From Rhodocollybia butyracea (taxonomy: Eukaryota; Basidiomycota; Agaricomycetes; Agaricales; Omphalotaceae), in assembly GCA_015501585.1 (NCBI GenBank), contig JADNRY010000273.1, forward strand, positions 18,781 to 82,780: a stretch of DNA of 64,000 nucleotides, read 5' to 3'. The notes beneath the pieces were generated by a model. The model worked only from the letters and a program-made list of their open reading frames with translations. It searched no databases and had not been told where the DNA came from. Position 1 is the stretch's first letter. Every line of letters begins with the position of its first letter. Positions 12,707 through 25,109 of this stretch are shown piece by piece. Both the position numbers and the translations under genes were made by a program.

Positions 12707-14524
12707 AGCGCCGCAGGCGCTCGGGATACATATACCGCGTAAATAAGGCTTTAGTGTGCCCGCCGACGACTTCCCGGCTTGGGGACCCCCCGAGCTTGCG
12801 AGGGAGGGGAGGGAAGCGGAGGCGGGCCCGAAATTTACGCGTTGACACAATGATGTAATTACGTAGCAACAGCGTAATAATTAGCTGTACTTGTTATAAC
12901 AACAATTTTTCATACAAAGGACCGCCTTGTTATAACAAGGCTTTTATTACTATATCTTTGTTCTGAGCTCCACTCTTTTCTCCACTGGGACACACCGTAC
13001 GGTGCAGGACGCTGGTAAGCCTGAGCTCAGAATAGTTCCCAAGAAAACATCAATCAATCATCCAGGACCACAAGGCGACGTCAATCTTTGGAATTTTTGT
13101 GAGACCAAGTCATTTGAGCAATTATGGGGTAGCAAAAAACGACTATGTACATTACTCGACATTGGCAATGGTTCTCTTAAAAATACCTGTTATTCTGATC
13201 TTGAGGCTGTTCGGTCCCCAAACGTAGCTGTCAACTTCAATCAAGATTCTAATCGTAGATAGATCATAGATATGAGCAAGCCCTTCGTCCTTACATTTAG
13301 TACGATTTAACAGGACTTAACCCGATGGACTCACTCAAGGACTGCTTCATCCTTGTCAGAATCTTCACCCTTGGCCGGATGTAGTCATAATACCCTCCAA
13401 GCCTGAACAGGAATCATAAGCCTATCAAACAATGTGATGATTATCAACTATGTTCAAACAGGCCCCAGCTCCCTTCGTCCCTCAAAGGCTCAATTGTCTT
13501 CCAACTCCGCGGGGGAATAAGTAGCAGCCATCAAAAACTATTTTTATCACTTATGTATTGGCAGTGCGAAAGCTGAGCGTGCATCATCTTGCTATGGAGC
13601 TTAATGCGACGAGGGGGAGGGCTGACAGCGAGAGATGTAACAGAGACTGCGGTTTTCTGTTGGAAGACGGATATCTCCTTACATTTCACCTGCCGTTCGT
13701 ACTAAGGCACTACCATACTTAGCGGTAGAAAAGGGAATTAATAAAAGAGGGAACTCATATCGCTGGGTGCAAGCTGGGTGTTCCGGACCTTGTTTTTGAG
13801 CTAGGTTGTAGATAGATCATATTGCGAGAGATTCTCCATATTTTGGAGCACACGTCCTTGCTACGGCTGGTGGCTGGAAAAACCGCATCAATGTTATGTT
13901 ACATAGGTACTTTTTGCTCTCAGTTGAGTTTCTCTGCCCCAGGAACACCGATGCTCTGATTGCAGTACCCTCTTTAGTATCGACTTTGATCTCTCAAGAG
14001 CCTAGGCTAGCACCCGATTTATGGGGAACTTGGATACATGGAAGGCGGGTGGTTGACATAAAGAAGAGCCAGAAGTGGGTAGAGTAGCGGGTGTTCTCGA
14101 GTTTGAGTCCGTTTTTTGTCCCGGAATTCCCTGCTCCCTTCCCTGAACAGCTTGATCTACTCTACAGTTCTGAGGCGTTCTGAAGCAGAAAGCTGGTAAA
14201 CAATAAAGTGGACGGTAACTAAGAAGCAGATACGGATACTTATAGTTTGCTCTTGTACATTTTAACCTAACCAAGTTTTTGTTGAGTTTTTGCTGATAAG
14301 TAATTCAAAGTCCTGGGGGAGTAGTAGTCCGAGTAGAAGGAGTGCTGTATTCACTGGAATATAGTCTGAATAGATTCGGAACTGGAGGTGAACCTTCAGT
14401 TTTTCTGAGCCTAGCAAGCCGTATGAGAGCTTGTTTCTTCTTGGCCATGGTTGGTTTGCGGCGTGTTTTGACGTGAATCACGTGGCCGTGAACTCGACGC
14501 TTTGACCCTTTTCTTCGAACCGTC
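12707..14524. other. GC-rich tail of the telomere-like island, then intergenic
   Basis: From 12707 to about 12840 the sequence is GC-rich, with two short palindromes (around 12712 and around 12785-12810), unlike its surroundings. An inverted pair of CTTGTTATAAC occurs near 12890 and 12930. Beyond that I see no gene: the open frame at 13002-13262 and minus-strand frames near 14000-14500 carry no recognisable motif. Confidence 0.4.
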
Positions 14525-16762
14525 ATGGATCCTCATTCTCCCATGGAAGGTCCGAGCAAGACGTTCTTCTTTAGCGGTCGGTGGCCAGAGCTGAGATCCT
14601 ATGATAAACTCGAATTCGAAGCTCAAGATGACAATTACCATCGACTTACCGAGCATAAGCCTGAAGATCAAATACCAGTCACTCTCGACTCTGAGGAAGA
14701 CATATCCAGATACGGACACGATCCAGAGGATGATCCAGACTTCTTTCGGGTGTTTCAATATCTGCGATTTTTCATCAATATCCAAGGCTTTCTAAAAGTG
14801 CGTAGCTTGATTGTTCCTTTAATCTTGTCTCTCTGATTCTCTTTGACAGGGCAACCTTGACCTCGCCGGTAGGCACCAAACGAGGCTCAACGAGCTCAAG
14901 CCTCTCTGGGAACTGTTCTTTACAGACGTTGTGCGTGTCAAGGACTCTGCTTGTATCTCATTAGTCCATGAAGAAGATGAAGTTGGGCATTTGCAATCTG
15001 CGCGTTTCTACGAGATTACAAAGGACGACTGGAACAGGTTTCGTCTAAAATGGAAGATCCCACGGAGAATCGACTTTAATCACGTCGTTGGGCAAACAGG
15101 TTCGTCTTGCCGTTAATATCATGGGTTGATGTACTTCATGTTAAGTTGCTCTCGCAGAACATATCCGTCAATTATTCGTCTTGCATCCAGATGGTCCCAA
15201 AATACAGAAACTGTGTCTTCTGGACCTGCCGACAGAGTTACTGGACCTGATACTTGCTGCCGCTTCACTCGAAAATGCGCGACTTCTTTCAGCGACAAAC
15301 AAACGATTGTATCAACTTGGACATTCGTACGCATTCCAGGCACGGTCTATTTTCTCCTTCCGCATCTTTACAGGTGTTCATTTTCCTACTTCAGAGTCTT
15401 TCTCTTGGGCTAAAGCACTGTGACGTCCCTATTGAAGTAACTGAAGACCTGGAGCCTCTAGTCTTGAAGGCTCGAGCACGTTTTCTTGATTACTCGTCTC
15501 TTCTACAAACAAGACCCGATATGATGAGGGTAAACACATTAACATTCCAGAATTTTGGCCGGCTCTTCTCGCAAACTCTGAACGGTTCCTTTACGCCTCA
15601 CGTTCTCGATCGTGACATATTTCTTCCTCCGATTACTTCCTCTTTAAACAGAACTATCTCTCTTGCACACAACGTTAGAGTTCTGAGTCTCTCCCATCTT
15701 GATATAACATGCGACTTGATGCAGACGCTTGTTCAGCTTGTTCATTTGCGCTCCATCAAATTGAGTTACTCCATGCAGGACGATGATCTCACACATGCGA
15801 TTATAGAAAACGAGTTGCCTACATGTGGCCAGGTGCAGTTCCTCGAGTTATCGTCATATTCTGTTAATTTTCGCGAACCCTCCGACGAATTCACCTGGCT
15901 CCTTCTTCGCCTTTTTCCAAATCTTCTCACCTTCCACTACTTAAGCCCTCCTCGTCAGACCATCTGGGCCCCACCGATTCCACTCCTGCTCCGCGAAGAT
16001 TCCGCGCCGCCTCTGGCCATGTTCAAAACTTTGCAAAAATTATTTTTATCTCACTATATCGACATTGCGTTCCTTTCAGGCTCATTTCAGAAGTTCTCCA
16101 CTATGAACAGCGCCATTTCATTTCCTCTTACACACCTCAAACTCCACTCCTGCTTCAGTTACTCTGATAGCGTTATCGACTTGCTGGAGGCCCTTCATTC
16201 TGGATCAGCTCCATTAGAAGTTCTCATCCTCATTGGTCTTCGGGACGCAGACCTTGTGCTATTCGAGTGTATCACCGGGCTCTTTCCAGATATCCTTGAG
16301 CTGTCCCTTCGCCGAAAGATAAGCTATCGTCAAGGTCCACCATTGCAGTGGCGCCATCCGACCTGGAGATACGCCCAGTACTTCCCGCGGTTCACCCGGC
16401 TGCACCACTTTAGCTGGAACCAGCACTTCCTGGCTACCAAGCTTCCTAGACTAATGTTGGTCTTTGAGCAACAGGCAGAGATTGAGCACCAGCTGAGTAT
16501 TATTCACACCCCTCATCTCAATCGCGCTGAGTTGGAAGAGGTTCTCGAAGGTGATGCGGAGCTTTCGCAGTTGTTTGACGAAGCTGAGAAGGATACGTAT
16601 GACTGTTGTGGATGGAACACCGCGCGATTGTTCAGCGCTTATTGTCCGACATTGGAGACATTTATGGATGGGGGTCGTTCGTGGTCTGAAGTGCGGATTA
16701 CTGAAGAAGGGTTTGATGATCAGTTTCCGCCATATCGGTGGGATCCTCTAATTCCGTTATAG
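14525..16762 (+). CDS. F-box protein with LRR-like C-terminal region
   Basis: An N-terminal acidic region (MDPHSPMEG start) is joined through an intron at about 14799-14850 to GNLDLAGRHQTRLNEL, and through a second one around 15100-15158 to a segment containing the F-box core LCLLDLPTELLDLILAAASL and LLSATNKRLYQLG. F-box domains bind Skp1 and bring substrates to SCF ubiquitin ligases. A short intron or frame change lies between about 15300 and 15400. After it a single long exon runs to TAG 16760-16762, with leucine-rich periodic segments (for example VRVLSLSHLDITCDL) typical of fungal F-box/LRR proteins. Substrate is unknown. The N-terminal extension before the F-box is unusually long. The frame change near 15330 is the weak point: an intron of under 60 nt with an unusual donor, or a one-base shift. 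Confidence 0.75.
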
Positions 16763-17365
16763 GCTATATGCATGATGATTTGTTGTGGAACAGTCGCTGT
16801 GTAGTGTTCAGTGGTTTATAGCTAGGTAGTAGTGGCTTATCGCCGGATTATCGGTATACGCAGTTGTCTCCCATTCTGCAATGTGTCCTGACCAGCCCAG
16901 CCTAGTTCATCAAATCCGAAATCCTAGGGCCTGTTCAGCTGCCCGCCACTAGCTCCAAGTGTTGCCTTGAAGAGTAACATAAGAATAGATTGCGTAACGT
17001 CAATGTAACGTACTCATATGTTATTATATCTGCTGCCAAGTCGGAACTTCTGGCCAATCCAAGACTTAGGCAATGCCCTGCAATGCCTCGTTTGATTTTT
17101 GTTCTAAGGATGGTTATTGCGCAGGCAGTTTTAGAAGAGGATTTGGACAAGGAATATGGAAACGGAAGCTGTACCTAGATAAAAGTCTGCAGGGAGGTTT
17201 CAAATTTTAAATTTCAACATGGAGAAGGCCATGCATGATTAATAAGACTCTTCGGTAGCCATGCATGAATAGGACTAGATAAGGCTCTTCGGTAGAACAT
17301 CGATATCGCCAAGACTCAAATAATTGATATCTGCTCCTCCTTTTCACCGTCATCTTGCCCATATT
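16763..17365. other. Intergenic and probable promoter of the glycosyltransferase, with a direct repeat
   Basis: A roughly 35-bp segment ending in CTCTTCGGTAG is tandemly duplicated with small differences at about 17228-17260 and 17260-17295, about 70-140 bases before the ATG at 17366. No gene is visible. Confidence 0.5.
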
Positions 17366-19016
17366 ATGGACGCCCCAAAAAAAATCGTATTTGCCACCTT
17401 TGCTGAGCATGGGCAGTCAAGCATCATCCTCGCAACCGCTCTCGAGATCCTATCACGACCAATCTTAATCCACATTCACGTCGCGTCTTTTCCCTCTCTG
17501 CAAAAGCGTTTTGAGTCCCTTACTTCCGGAGCGAGAGCTTATGCGAAACTCGGAAACCCTGCTTCGACGATCACGTTCCATCCGATCGACGGAATAGGCC
17601 ACTTTGAAGGGTACGAGAAGGCTGGGATTTCGAATGCTGCGATGCGACACCCTCCTGCGACTGCGTCGAACCTCCTTTTGGAGAACATGATGAGTATGCT
17701 CTCTCCGTGGGATGGGGAAGATTACATGGCAAGTGTTCAACGCTCAACGTTGTATATTTGCCTCAGAACATGCATAGGTTTCATTTGAAAGTTGCAAGGC
17801 GATTTTATCCGCTATACAGCCGACCGCAATTGTTATCGACAATTTTTTCCATCAATTCATGGATGCTTGCCATGTTCTGCAATTCAAGTATATGATATTC
17901 AACGCAATGGGACTCCTTCCTTGTCTTAACACGGTTCAGCCGTACGCAAAAGCACTGTGGCATTATCCATCGCAAGTGTCCAATCTCTGATCCAATCCGG
18001 GCTTAACGGCAGAATCTGACTGAGGTGACATTTTAGAACAGGTTCAGGGATACCCTATCCAATCCCAACTTTCTCCTTCTTTACCAACGTGTGGTGCAAC
18101 TCCAAAGTTATCTATCGAAGTCTCACCGATCCTCGCATCACCAATTTAAATACCGTCCGGAAAGAAAACGGGCTGAAAGGTGGATTGGTGACAATGGAGC
18201 CCTTTCGTACGGATATTCCGTATGTCTGCCCCGGCCTAAGAGAGCTCGAGTACCCGGTCACGATCCCCAAAAATATGCACCCCGTCGGACCGATTTGCCT
18301 CCCAGAGCCCCCCATCGCAGAAAGCGATCCCGAGCTCAACGAATGGCTCAACCAAGGCCGAACCATCGTCATGATCATGGGACACACTTTGAATACACTG
18401 AAGGCCTCATTACGACTGTGATCAACGGCGTTTTTGGTGGTATGTCCGATGATATGCAGTTCCTGTGGAAAGCACCTTGTAGGGGTTTTGAGAATCTAGA
18501 GGAGGTTTTGATGGCCTCGCTCCCGAGAAGGCAGGAGAGGAATAGAGTGCGGGTTGTCCCTTGGTTGGATGCAGCGCCCTCGGCGATTTTGCTGCATCAG
18601 AACGTTGTCTGTTACATCCATCACGGCGGCGCGAACTCTTACTTTGAAGGTGCACGGTAAGCGGCAGCATCCCTTAGCGCCCCCCTCAATGATAGAATCA
18701 TTTTGTTTTGAATGTCTCTAGAGCCGGAACACCTCAAATTATCCTACCGCAGTGGTACGACACCTACGAGAATGCCTCTCGAGTGGAATATCTCGGAATC
18801 GGCATCTACGGTAATAAAACCTGTGCGCCTGACATTGACGCGACGGAGCTGGGGGTTGCTGTAGCGCGGGTGACCGGAGGGGAAGAAGGTAAACGATTGC
18901 GAGAAAATGCTGAAGAGATACGAAAGTGTTGTGGAAAACGAGAGGGGCGTGAAATGGCAGCTGATGTTGTTTTGGGATGGTTGGATGGAGACATGAAGCT
19001 TTGTATGGGCGCGTAG
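17366..19016 (+). pseudogene. UDP-glycosyltransferase (GT1-like), frameshifted
   Basis: The gene reads as a GT-B fold UDP-sugar glycosyltransferase. It begins MDAPKKIVFATFAEHGQSS and continues with acceptor-side exons (AIVIDNFFHQFMDACHVLQF; TFSFFTNVWCNSKVIYRSL). The C-terminal donor-binding part has VVCYIHHGGANSYFEGA, the UGT signature region, then PQIILPQWYDTYENASRVEY and TAG at 19014-19016. An intron at 18658-18720 lies inside the donor motif. At about 18378-18384 the frame changes in the middle of the conserved GTIV(M)..GxHFEYTE region. The upstream frame stops at 18419-18421, while the downstream frame carries THFEYTEGLITTVINGVFGG and is well conserved. The shift is one missing base and no plausible intron bridges it. 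So the gene is a recent pseudogene, or a sequencing error sits here. Neighbouring transporter and terpene synthase suggest small-molecule glycosylation. Confidence 0.8.
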
Positions 19017-20092
19017 AGCTAGAGATAAATGTCGAGTCGAGTTGGTGAGATTGAATCGATTTTCTGTGTTGATAACTGGCTGGTATATAAAGTGGCTCAC
19101 CTTGTACTTTTTAAATCCGTCTCCCCGCTTTTGTTCCCCACACCTGATACCCTTATATATAGATCTCTCCCTCGTGGGATGTCACTTTACCAAGCCCAGC
19201 ATGTTTACTTGTGGCGCTCTTTCGGCGAGAACGAGTTAACAACAGGAATCTGGACTTTGGTCCTGACCAGGTCCGATCAACATCTGGCCTAGGAGTACTT
19301 GGCTCGTCTTCGTGACTTTCCGATGTAAGACCGAGAGGCTGAGAGGCTACATTCTTAGGCTCGACAGCGTAAGTATACTATCAAGCGCTACGAGATCGGA
19401 GTACTGGAGTTGCATGCGACCATATAAACCTAACTAAAAGTGAGCGGTGAGTGTAGTACTCTGTGTGGGTGAAAGCCAGGGGATAATTGTTCACGCCTTT
19501 CGTGAATGTGGCGTTATTCGTTCAGCATTTAATTTAGAATTTTGAAAGGCATAAAAGCACTGAACGGATTTTTTGAATGACAGAAAGATGGATTACTTGC
19601 GTCTTCAAACCTTCAGGGCTTCGAAGTATCTTATCTCCTTTCATAGTCATTCGAGCGTGCAAGATGAATGATCTCGGAGTATTCCTAGGAGTTTTACCTT
19701 GAACCTGGGCCTGAGAATTGAGCTTCGAAGGACATATGCGCGTGGCGCGTGTATATACGACTCCCGTGGTTTCGGATTTCGGACTTTTAAGACTTCGGAC
19801 TTTTAGGACTGATCGCATGAGAGCCACAGACCAGCACCAGACTCCAGTGCACCACCACGGCCGGCCAGCCAAGTCGTAAGATCCTTGGATTATGAGGTTT
19901 GGTATGACCAGTATATGAAGTCAAGGCGATCCTATATACCTAACAGGCGCTTTTTATAGCCGCCCGTCTTCGTCGGTAAATACGTCATTCAACTTTTGTC
20001 AACTTTGAACATACCACTCTTTCACGGAAGCCTTTCCGAAGACTTTATAATGGCGACTTCAGCCGACTCCAAGCAATTTTCTTCCTACGATA
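19017..20092. other. Intergenic, no supported gene
   Basis: No gene is recognised. A minus-strand open frame of 112 codons (19534-19872) has no family signal and overlaps GGACTTTT-type short repeats near 19780-19810. The last few hundred bases are the likely promoter of the MFS gene. Confidence 0.35.
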
Positions 20093-22683
20093 ATGTCCAC
20101 GAATGCAACGAATGTCACGACGCCTGAAACGACGCCTTCACCGCCAACGCCACTTCCTCGCTCCAGCTCCAACAGTACAGCTGCACATACCGCCGTCGAC
20201 TCTGATACTACTACTAAAGCTAAAACCACCAATGAAAAGACAGATAATGACACGGTGGAAGATGGAGAAGCTGAAAATGAAGTCGATGCGATAATAGTAG
20301 ATTGGGATGGGCCTAACGATCCACAGAATCCAAAAAAGTATGTACAAAACATTCCTTTCTCTAATATCGTTTCTCAATTCTCTCCAAATTCTAGCTGGTC
20401 TTTTGGCCGCAAATGGGCGGCAACGGCAATCGTGTCGGCATTCACATTCATCAGCCCCGTCTCTTCGTCGATGGTAGCACCAGCGACCGACGTCATTGCT
20501 TCGCAGTTTGGGATAACGAACGAGGTGTTGATAGCGATGACTACCAGTATATTTATCTTGGCTTATGGTTAGTTACGCGTAAGTTAGCAGTCATTCTTTC
20601 GCTTATGTTTCTTGTCGTAATAGCTATAGGCCCTTTGGTAAGGCTTTGTTCTCCTAATACCCCTAAGTCATTCGCTCAATATGCGCTACCTAGTTCCTTG
20701 GACCGCTTTCTGAAATATACGGTATGCCCGTAACTACTTGTTATTCAATCCACTACTAACATCCCTTACTCTGCAAGGCAGATCCAGGGTGTTACAAGCC
20801 GCAAATCTGTTCTATCTTGGTAAACCTTCCGTATGCCTCCCTAAAACCCACCCGCTTACTTTTCTTTTGTAGTCTGGAACCTTGTCTGCGGTTTCTCCCA
20901 AACAACCGCTCAGCTCATCATATTCCGCTTCCTCGCAGGCATCGGTGGATCAGCCCCGCTCGCTGTCGGCGGCGGTGTCCTTGGTGATGTATGGCATGCG
21001 GAGGAGAGAGGAAAGGCGATCGCGGTTTATAGTTTGGCGCCGCTTATGGGTCCTGTGAGTCTATTCTCGTTATTTCTTGCTTTCAGCTCGACACTCAATT
21101 TGAATTCCTAGGTCGTCGGCCCCATCGCTGGAGCCTGGATCGCACAGAGGAGCAACTGGCGATGGGTTTTCTGGTCGAGCTCGATAGTCGATGCGGCGAT
21201 CCAGGTGGCAGGCATGTTCTTTTTACAAGAAAGTACGTGTTATCGTTGTTCTTATTCAACCCCTCGCTAACTCTTTGCCTTCCTATGCAGCCTACGCCCC
21301 GCTCCTCCTCCAACGCAAAGCCAATAAAATACAACAACAGCTCACGGGAGACTCGGAGAAGGGCGAGGCACCGAGAGAAGTGCGGACTGTGTATTCGAAG
21401 CAGGAAGGCCGAACGTACGTTACATCCGTCGTCCTTTACTCACCAACTAAAACTAACCGGTCACGTTCTTCGTTCTCCATTTCGTCCCTTCAAACCTCTT
21501 CCGTACGTTTGAATCCTCTAGATGGCGCGAACTCTTCACGAAATCCCTCGCCCGCCCGTTTACGCTCTTTTGGCGGGAGCCCATCGCGCAGGTCATCGGA
21601 ATATACATGGCGTTTGTCTATGGCGTGTTCTATAGTAAGTTTTCTTCTCGCTTTACTCTTTTTTTTTTTTTCTTCTGTTCAATAACGATGATCGATCGCC
21701 CTCTCTCCCGCACACAGTCTACCTGACGAACATTACTGTGATATTCACCACTATATATCATGAAAGTACTGGAGTCGGTATGTCTTTTTCCGTCTCTTTC
21801 CTTCTCTTCCGTCTCTTCCATCCCTTCCTAAACACCTTGCCCTCATCTAGCCGGCCTCAACTACATCGGCCTCGGCATCGGACTCACCCTCGCCTCCCAA
21901 ATCAACGCGCTCTACATGGACAAGATCTACGTATACCTCAAGAACCAGAACAAGAAAAACGGCGGAACCGGGGAAGGCGAGCCGGAGTATCGCGTGCCGT
22001 CGATGATCATTGGGAGTATTGTTTTGCCCATCGGGTTGTTGATGACGGGGTGGGCGGCAGAGAAGGAGGTGAGCTGGGTTGTTACGGATGTGGTGCGTTG
22101 CGTTATGGTTGTTATGATTATGTGTTTTTGACTGATTGCGTTTGATTTGGGCTTGGATAGGGCATGGCGTTCGTCGGAGCGGGTATCATCCTCACGTTCC
22201 AGTCGATGCAGACGTATGTCGTGGATTCGTTTACGCTGCATGCTGCTAGTGGTTAGTACCCTCTTTCCCGTCGTTGTCTCTTGTGTTCTTTGCATCCCGT
22301 CATCCTGCTTTTTCGTTTCCGTTCCTCCCTGTCTCCTTCCCCCATTCCCGAAAAATAAAAACCTATACTGACTCCCAATTCCCCCAAAACAGCCCTCGCA
22401 GCCGTCTCCTGCCTCCGTGCCCTCGCAGGCTTCGGCTTCCCTCTCTTCGCACCAACGATGTACAACGCTCTAGGGTACGGAAAGGGTGACACAATATTAG
22501 CAGCTTTTAGTATCGCTGTTGGGTGGCCTGCGTGAGTACTGTTTTCCATCCCATTACATTCCATATTGTTTCCATTCCGTTTCGTTGATCATGTGTGTTG
22601 ATGTGTGTTGTCGTTATAGACCCATACTTTTCTGGAAATACGGCAAAGCGATTCGGATGAAGAGTAAGCATGCGAAGAAGTGA
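20093..22683 (+). CDS. MFS transporter, DHA1-type drug/H+ antiporter
   Basis: An intact, about ten-intron gene for a 12-helix major facilitator superfamily transporter of the fungal DHA1 (drug:proton antiporter) kind. The hydrophilic N-terminus is Ser/Thr-rich and ends in VDWDGPNDPQNPK, the conserved DPxNPxNW lead-in, completed across the intron 20338-20394. The motif-A equivalent is GPLSEIYGR. Next come AQLIIFRFLAGIGGSAPLAV and motif C as LAPLMGPVVGPIAGAWIA, which marks antiporters. A central loop with QRKANKIQQQLTG is followed by FTLFWREPIAQVIGIYMAF, GLNYIGLGIGLTLASQINA and a last exon PILFWKYGKAIRM, with stop at 22681-22683. All exons join with normal sites, with no frameshift. It should export or import small molecules at the plasma membrane. 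The terpene synthase 2.4 kb downstream suggests a metabolite exporter, but that is inference. A fragment of a related gene lies at 27086-27325. Confidence 0.93.
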
Positions 22684-24336
22684 GGGAAGGAAGAAATAGA
22701 TTCGGCGGTGGTGTTTTCCATGTGTTTTTTTACCCGCGATTCTTACTCGACTGTTTCACCAACCAAAAAGTTCCTTTTCGGAGGATAGACAGTGACGTCT
22801 TCTCGCCCCTTGCCTCTTCTCCCCTCTTGTTGTCATTTTTGCCCCTATGGCTAGTACGACTTGTAGACACGCACACACTACCCCTACTACCCATACTCCT
22901 CCCATCGTCTTTTCGGTTTCGTTTTCGTACTCGATCAAAATCCTAGTGTATCATTTCTCTTTTTTTTTTGCATCTACTGTAGCAATTACCTACGCACGAC
23001 TACTACTTAGTATAGCTTACCTAGAATACCTTGGGCTTGAGAATACCAGCACTTGTATTTCAATTTGATCTTATAGTGAACAGCAAAAAAAGTTACAACA
23101 TCTTCTCTAAGCATATTCGTTGGTAGTATTGAGTCGGAGTGGTCCCTATGTTCCGCGTCGAACTCAGCCACTTCCAGCATTTGTTTGACTGAGTGTGTAT
23201 GTGTTCAGAGAAGACAGGCGGCGGCTGGCGCAGAGAAGAATCAAGCGCTCGAAGGAGACTGGGTCGACTTTAGTGGCTAGCCTTAGAAGTAAGTAGCGCC
23301 ATTAACGTTGCCCAGCATTTACAGTACGGGCGTCTACTACAATTTTATACATCTCTCTCTCTTATCGTGCTCAGTCCATTGCTCAACTATGGTAGTAGGT
23401 ATAGGTAGATAGAGTAAACTGGCATGGTCTCATTTTATAAACAGCCATGCAGCACACCCAGTGAATCTTGGTGGTACACGGATGCGATGTTGGCACAGCC
23501 TAAGACTTGTGCCAACATCGCATTTTGACCTCCCTGGATTCTTTAGGCCAAAGCAAAATTAATTTGGATCCTAATGATGAAACCATCTTTTACTCAGACG
23601 TTGGACGATAGTGAGCCCAAAGGAAGAATTCTAGAGTGAGTTGGCAAAGACGGTATCACTGTGGGCGGTAGTGACAAATCAACAGGCCAGCCAATGCAGA
23701 TAGACAAGTGGCTAGTTTGATATTTGAAAGTGCTTCACCTTCTCGAACACCTTGTCTAAAGAAACTGATCTGTACTTACCATTGTAAAGTGGATTCTAAT
23801 GCAATCCTTGCGGCTCCTTCAATAATTGTGAATTGTCCTTGTAAGTGGTTACGTTCAGCGTGGTGGTATGTATTAGAGGAAGAATGCCCCCACTCCAATA
23901 TCCCAGCCCTTCTGACTGCAATACATATTTGGCAGCAGGAAGACAGAACAAGTCATCCAACTCCAGGAACACCAGGAACACTAGTATCAGAGATAATTAA
24001 TGACTTCTAAGCCTCTGTAACCCCCCTGTGATGTTATGCCACCACGATGCCTTCACATTCGTTGATGTATTGTCTTTCTGTGCTCTTGCCGAATTGTTTG
24101 TTGCGTCCCATGATAGCTCATACATCGCTCGTTTGAAGCTGCTGCTCCACCTGCTGCCACTCTGATTGAAGTTGTTTCCCCTTTTGTTGCCACTCTGCAA
24201 TCTCCCCAAGGCATTTCTCATCTGCTCTTCTCCACCAATCTGGATACCTGATAAGGAGAGTAATGTTGTTGTCGTAGCGCTTGGCAGTTGGACAGCTTTG
24301 AGGTTCAAACCAGCAAGTAAGGACTTTGTGCGGGAT
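22684..24336. other. Intergenic, one strong hairpin, no supported gene
   Basis: No coding family is visible. The plus-strand frame at 23708-24010 and minus-strand frames between 23997 and 24696 lack motifs, and the latter cross a MITE. A perfect short hairpin is listed separately. Confidence 0.35.
23482..23523. repeat. Perfect 16-bp hairpin
   Basis: Arms 23482-23497 and 23508-23523 are exact reverse complements with a 10-base loop. No T-run follows closely, so it is not an obvious Pol III terminator. Confidence 0.8.
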
Positions 24337-24656
24337 TGGAGATGGACACAAGTCTGGATCACGGTAAACCCGGATCCGCTGCACATGTACCTGCGGGAAA
24401 AAATCCTGACCTGTGACTGACCTGACCCATGGGAAACAGGTACGTGAGTCTGGCGGATCTGGGTCATGCAGGTACCTGTGGGTATATGTACCTAAATGTA
24501 CTTTACAAGGTCTTGGAGTGCCCAAAGGATGACCTGTGCACAACCTGACCTGGACCCAATGGAATGGGTACCTGGATCTTGGCAGATCCAGGTCAGACGG
24601 GTATTCCCATGGGTCAAACCTGCACCTGTTAGGAACTGGACCCATGTCCATCCTTA
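24337..24656. mobile_element. hAT-like MITE with 8-bp target duplication
   Basis: A 320-bp element is bounded by TGCGGGAT at 24329-24336 and again at 24657-24664, the 8-bp duplication length typical of hAT transposons. Its ends are imperfect inverted repeats: TGGAGATGGACA on the left and, read inward on the other strand, TAAGGATGGACA on the right. The interior is packed with short words related to CAGGTAC and GGATCTGG in both orientations and has no gene. A second copy of this end sequence starts at 55166. Confidence 0.8.
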
Positions 24657-25109
24657 TGCGGGATTCGCTCCTTCGCTCAGAGGGCTTGTAGGGCATAGCT
24701 TCTTCAGTCCCTCTGTTCCCAAAGGTCAGTGTCCTCCTGCAACAAATTAGATAATCTCATAATACTTGAGGCAGAAATTAATTTATAAATGCACCACCGA
24801 GTTTGATGTTGGATATCACCGGATATCAGTATCATTGTTATGATTGATCAAGTTCATAGTTATCTCACACTCATTATTTACATGTACTTACACGTACTTA
24901 TCTCTTATCACCCCCATACCAGTATATAAGCAGTAGCTAGATGTATGTTACCTCATCTGATTGCCCCACTCTCTGTGCTGTCAAACAGACTTCTACCTAT
25001 ATTCTGCCATTGTGCTATATATTATCACAAGTGGTAATATCTTTGTGTTCTATTTTATTATCCAACATTTGAGTCTACATACAACTCCTCACACCATTTC
25101 AACACAACC
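24657..25109. other. Intergenic, probable terpene synthase promoter
   Basis: AT-rich sequence with no gene. A TATATAAG box lies at about 24924, roughly 185 bases before the chosen terpene synthase ATG. Confidence 0.45.

Noticed and set aside
12651..12869. 72-codon minus-strand frame over the telomere-like repeats
   Set aside because: Its end is translation of TTAGGG units (repeated LTLT); no independent coding evidence.
18350..18420. Intron explaining the glycosyltransferase frame change
   Set aside because: Any GT-AG pair here would be under 40 nt and would delete the conserved HFEYTE motif that is still readable.
24118..24696. 192-codon minus-strand frame
   Set aside because: It runs through the MITE and its repeated words; Arg/Pro/Asp-rich text reflects the words, not a protein family.
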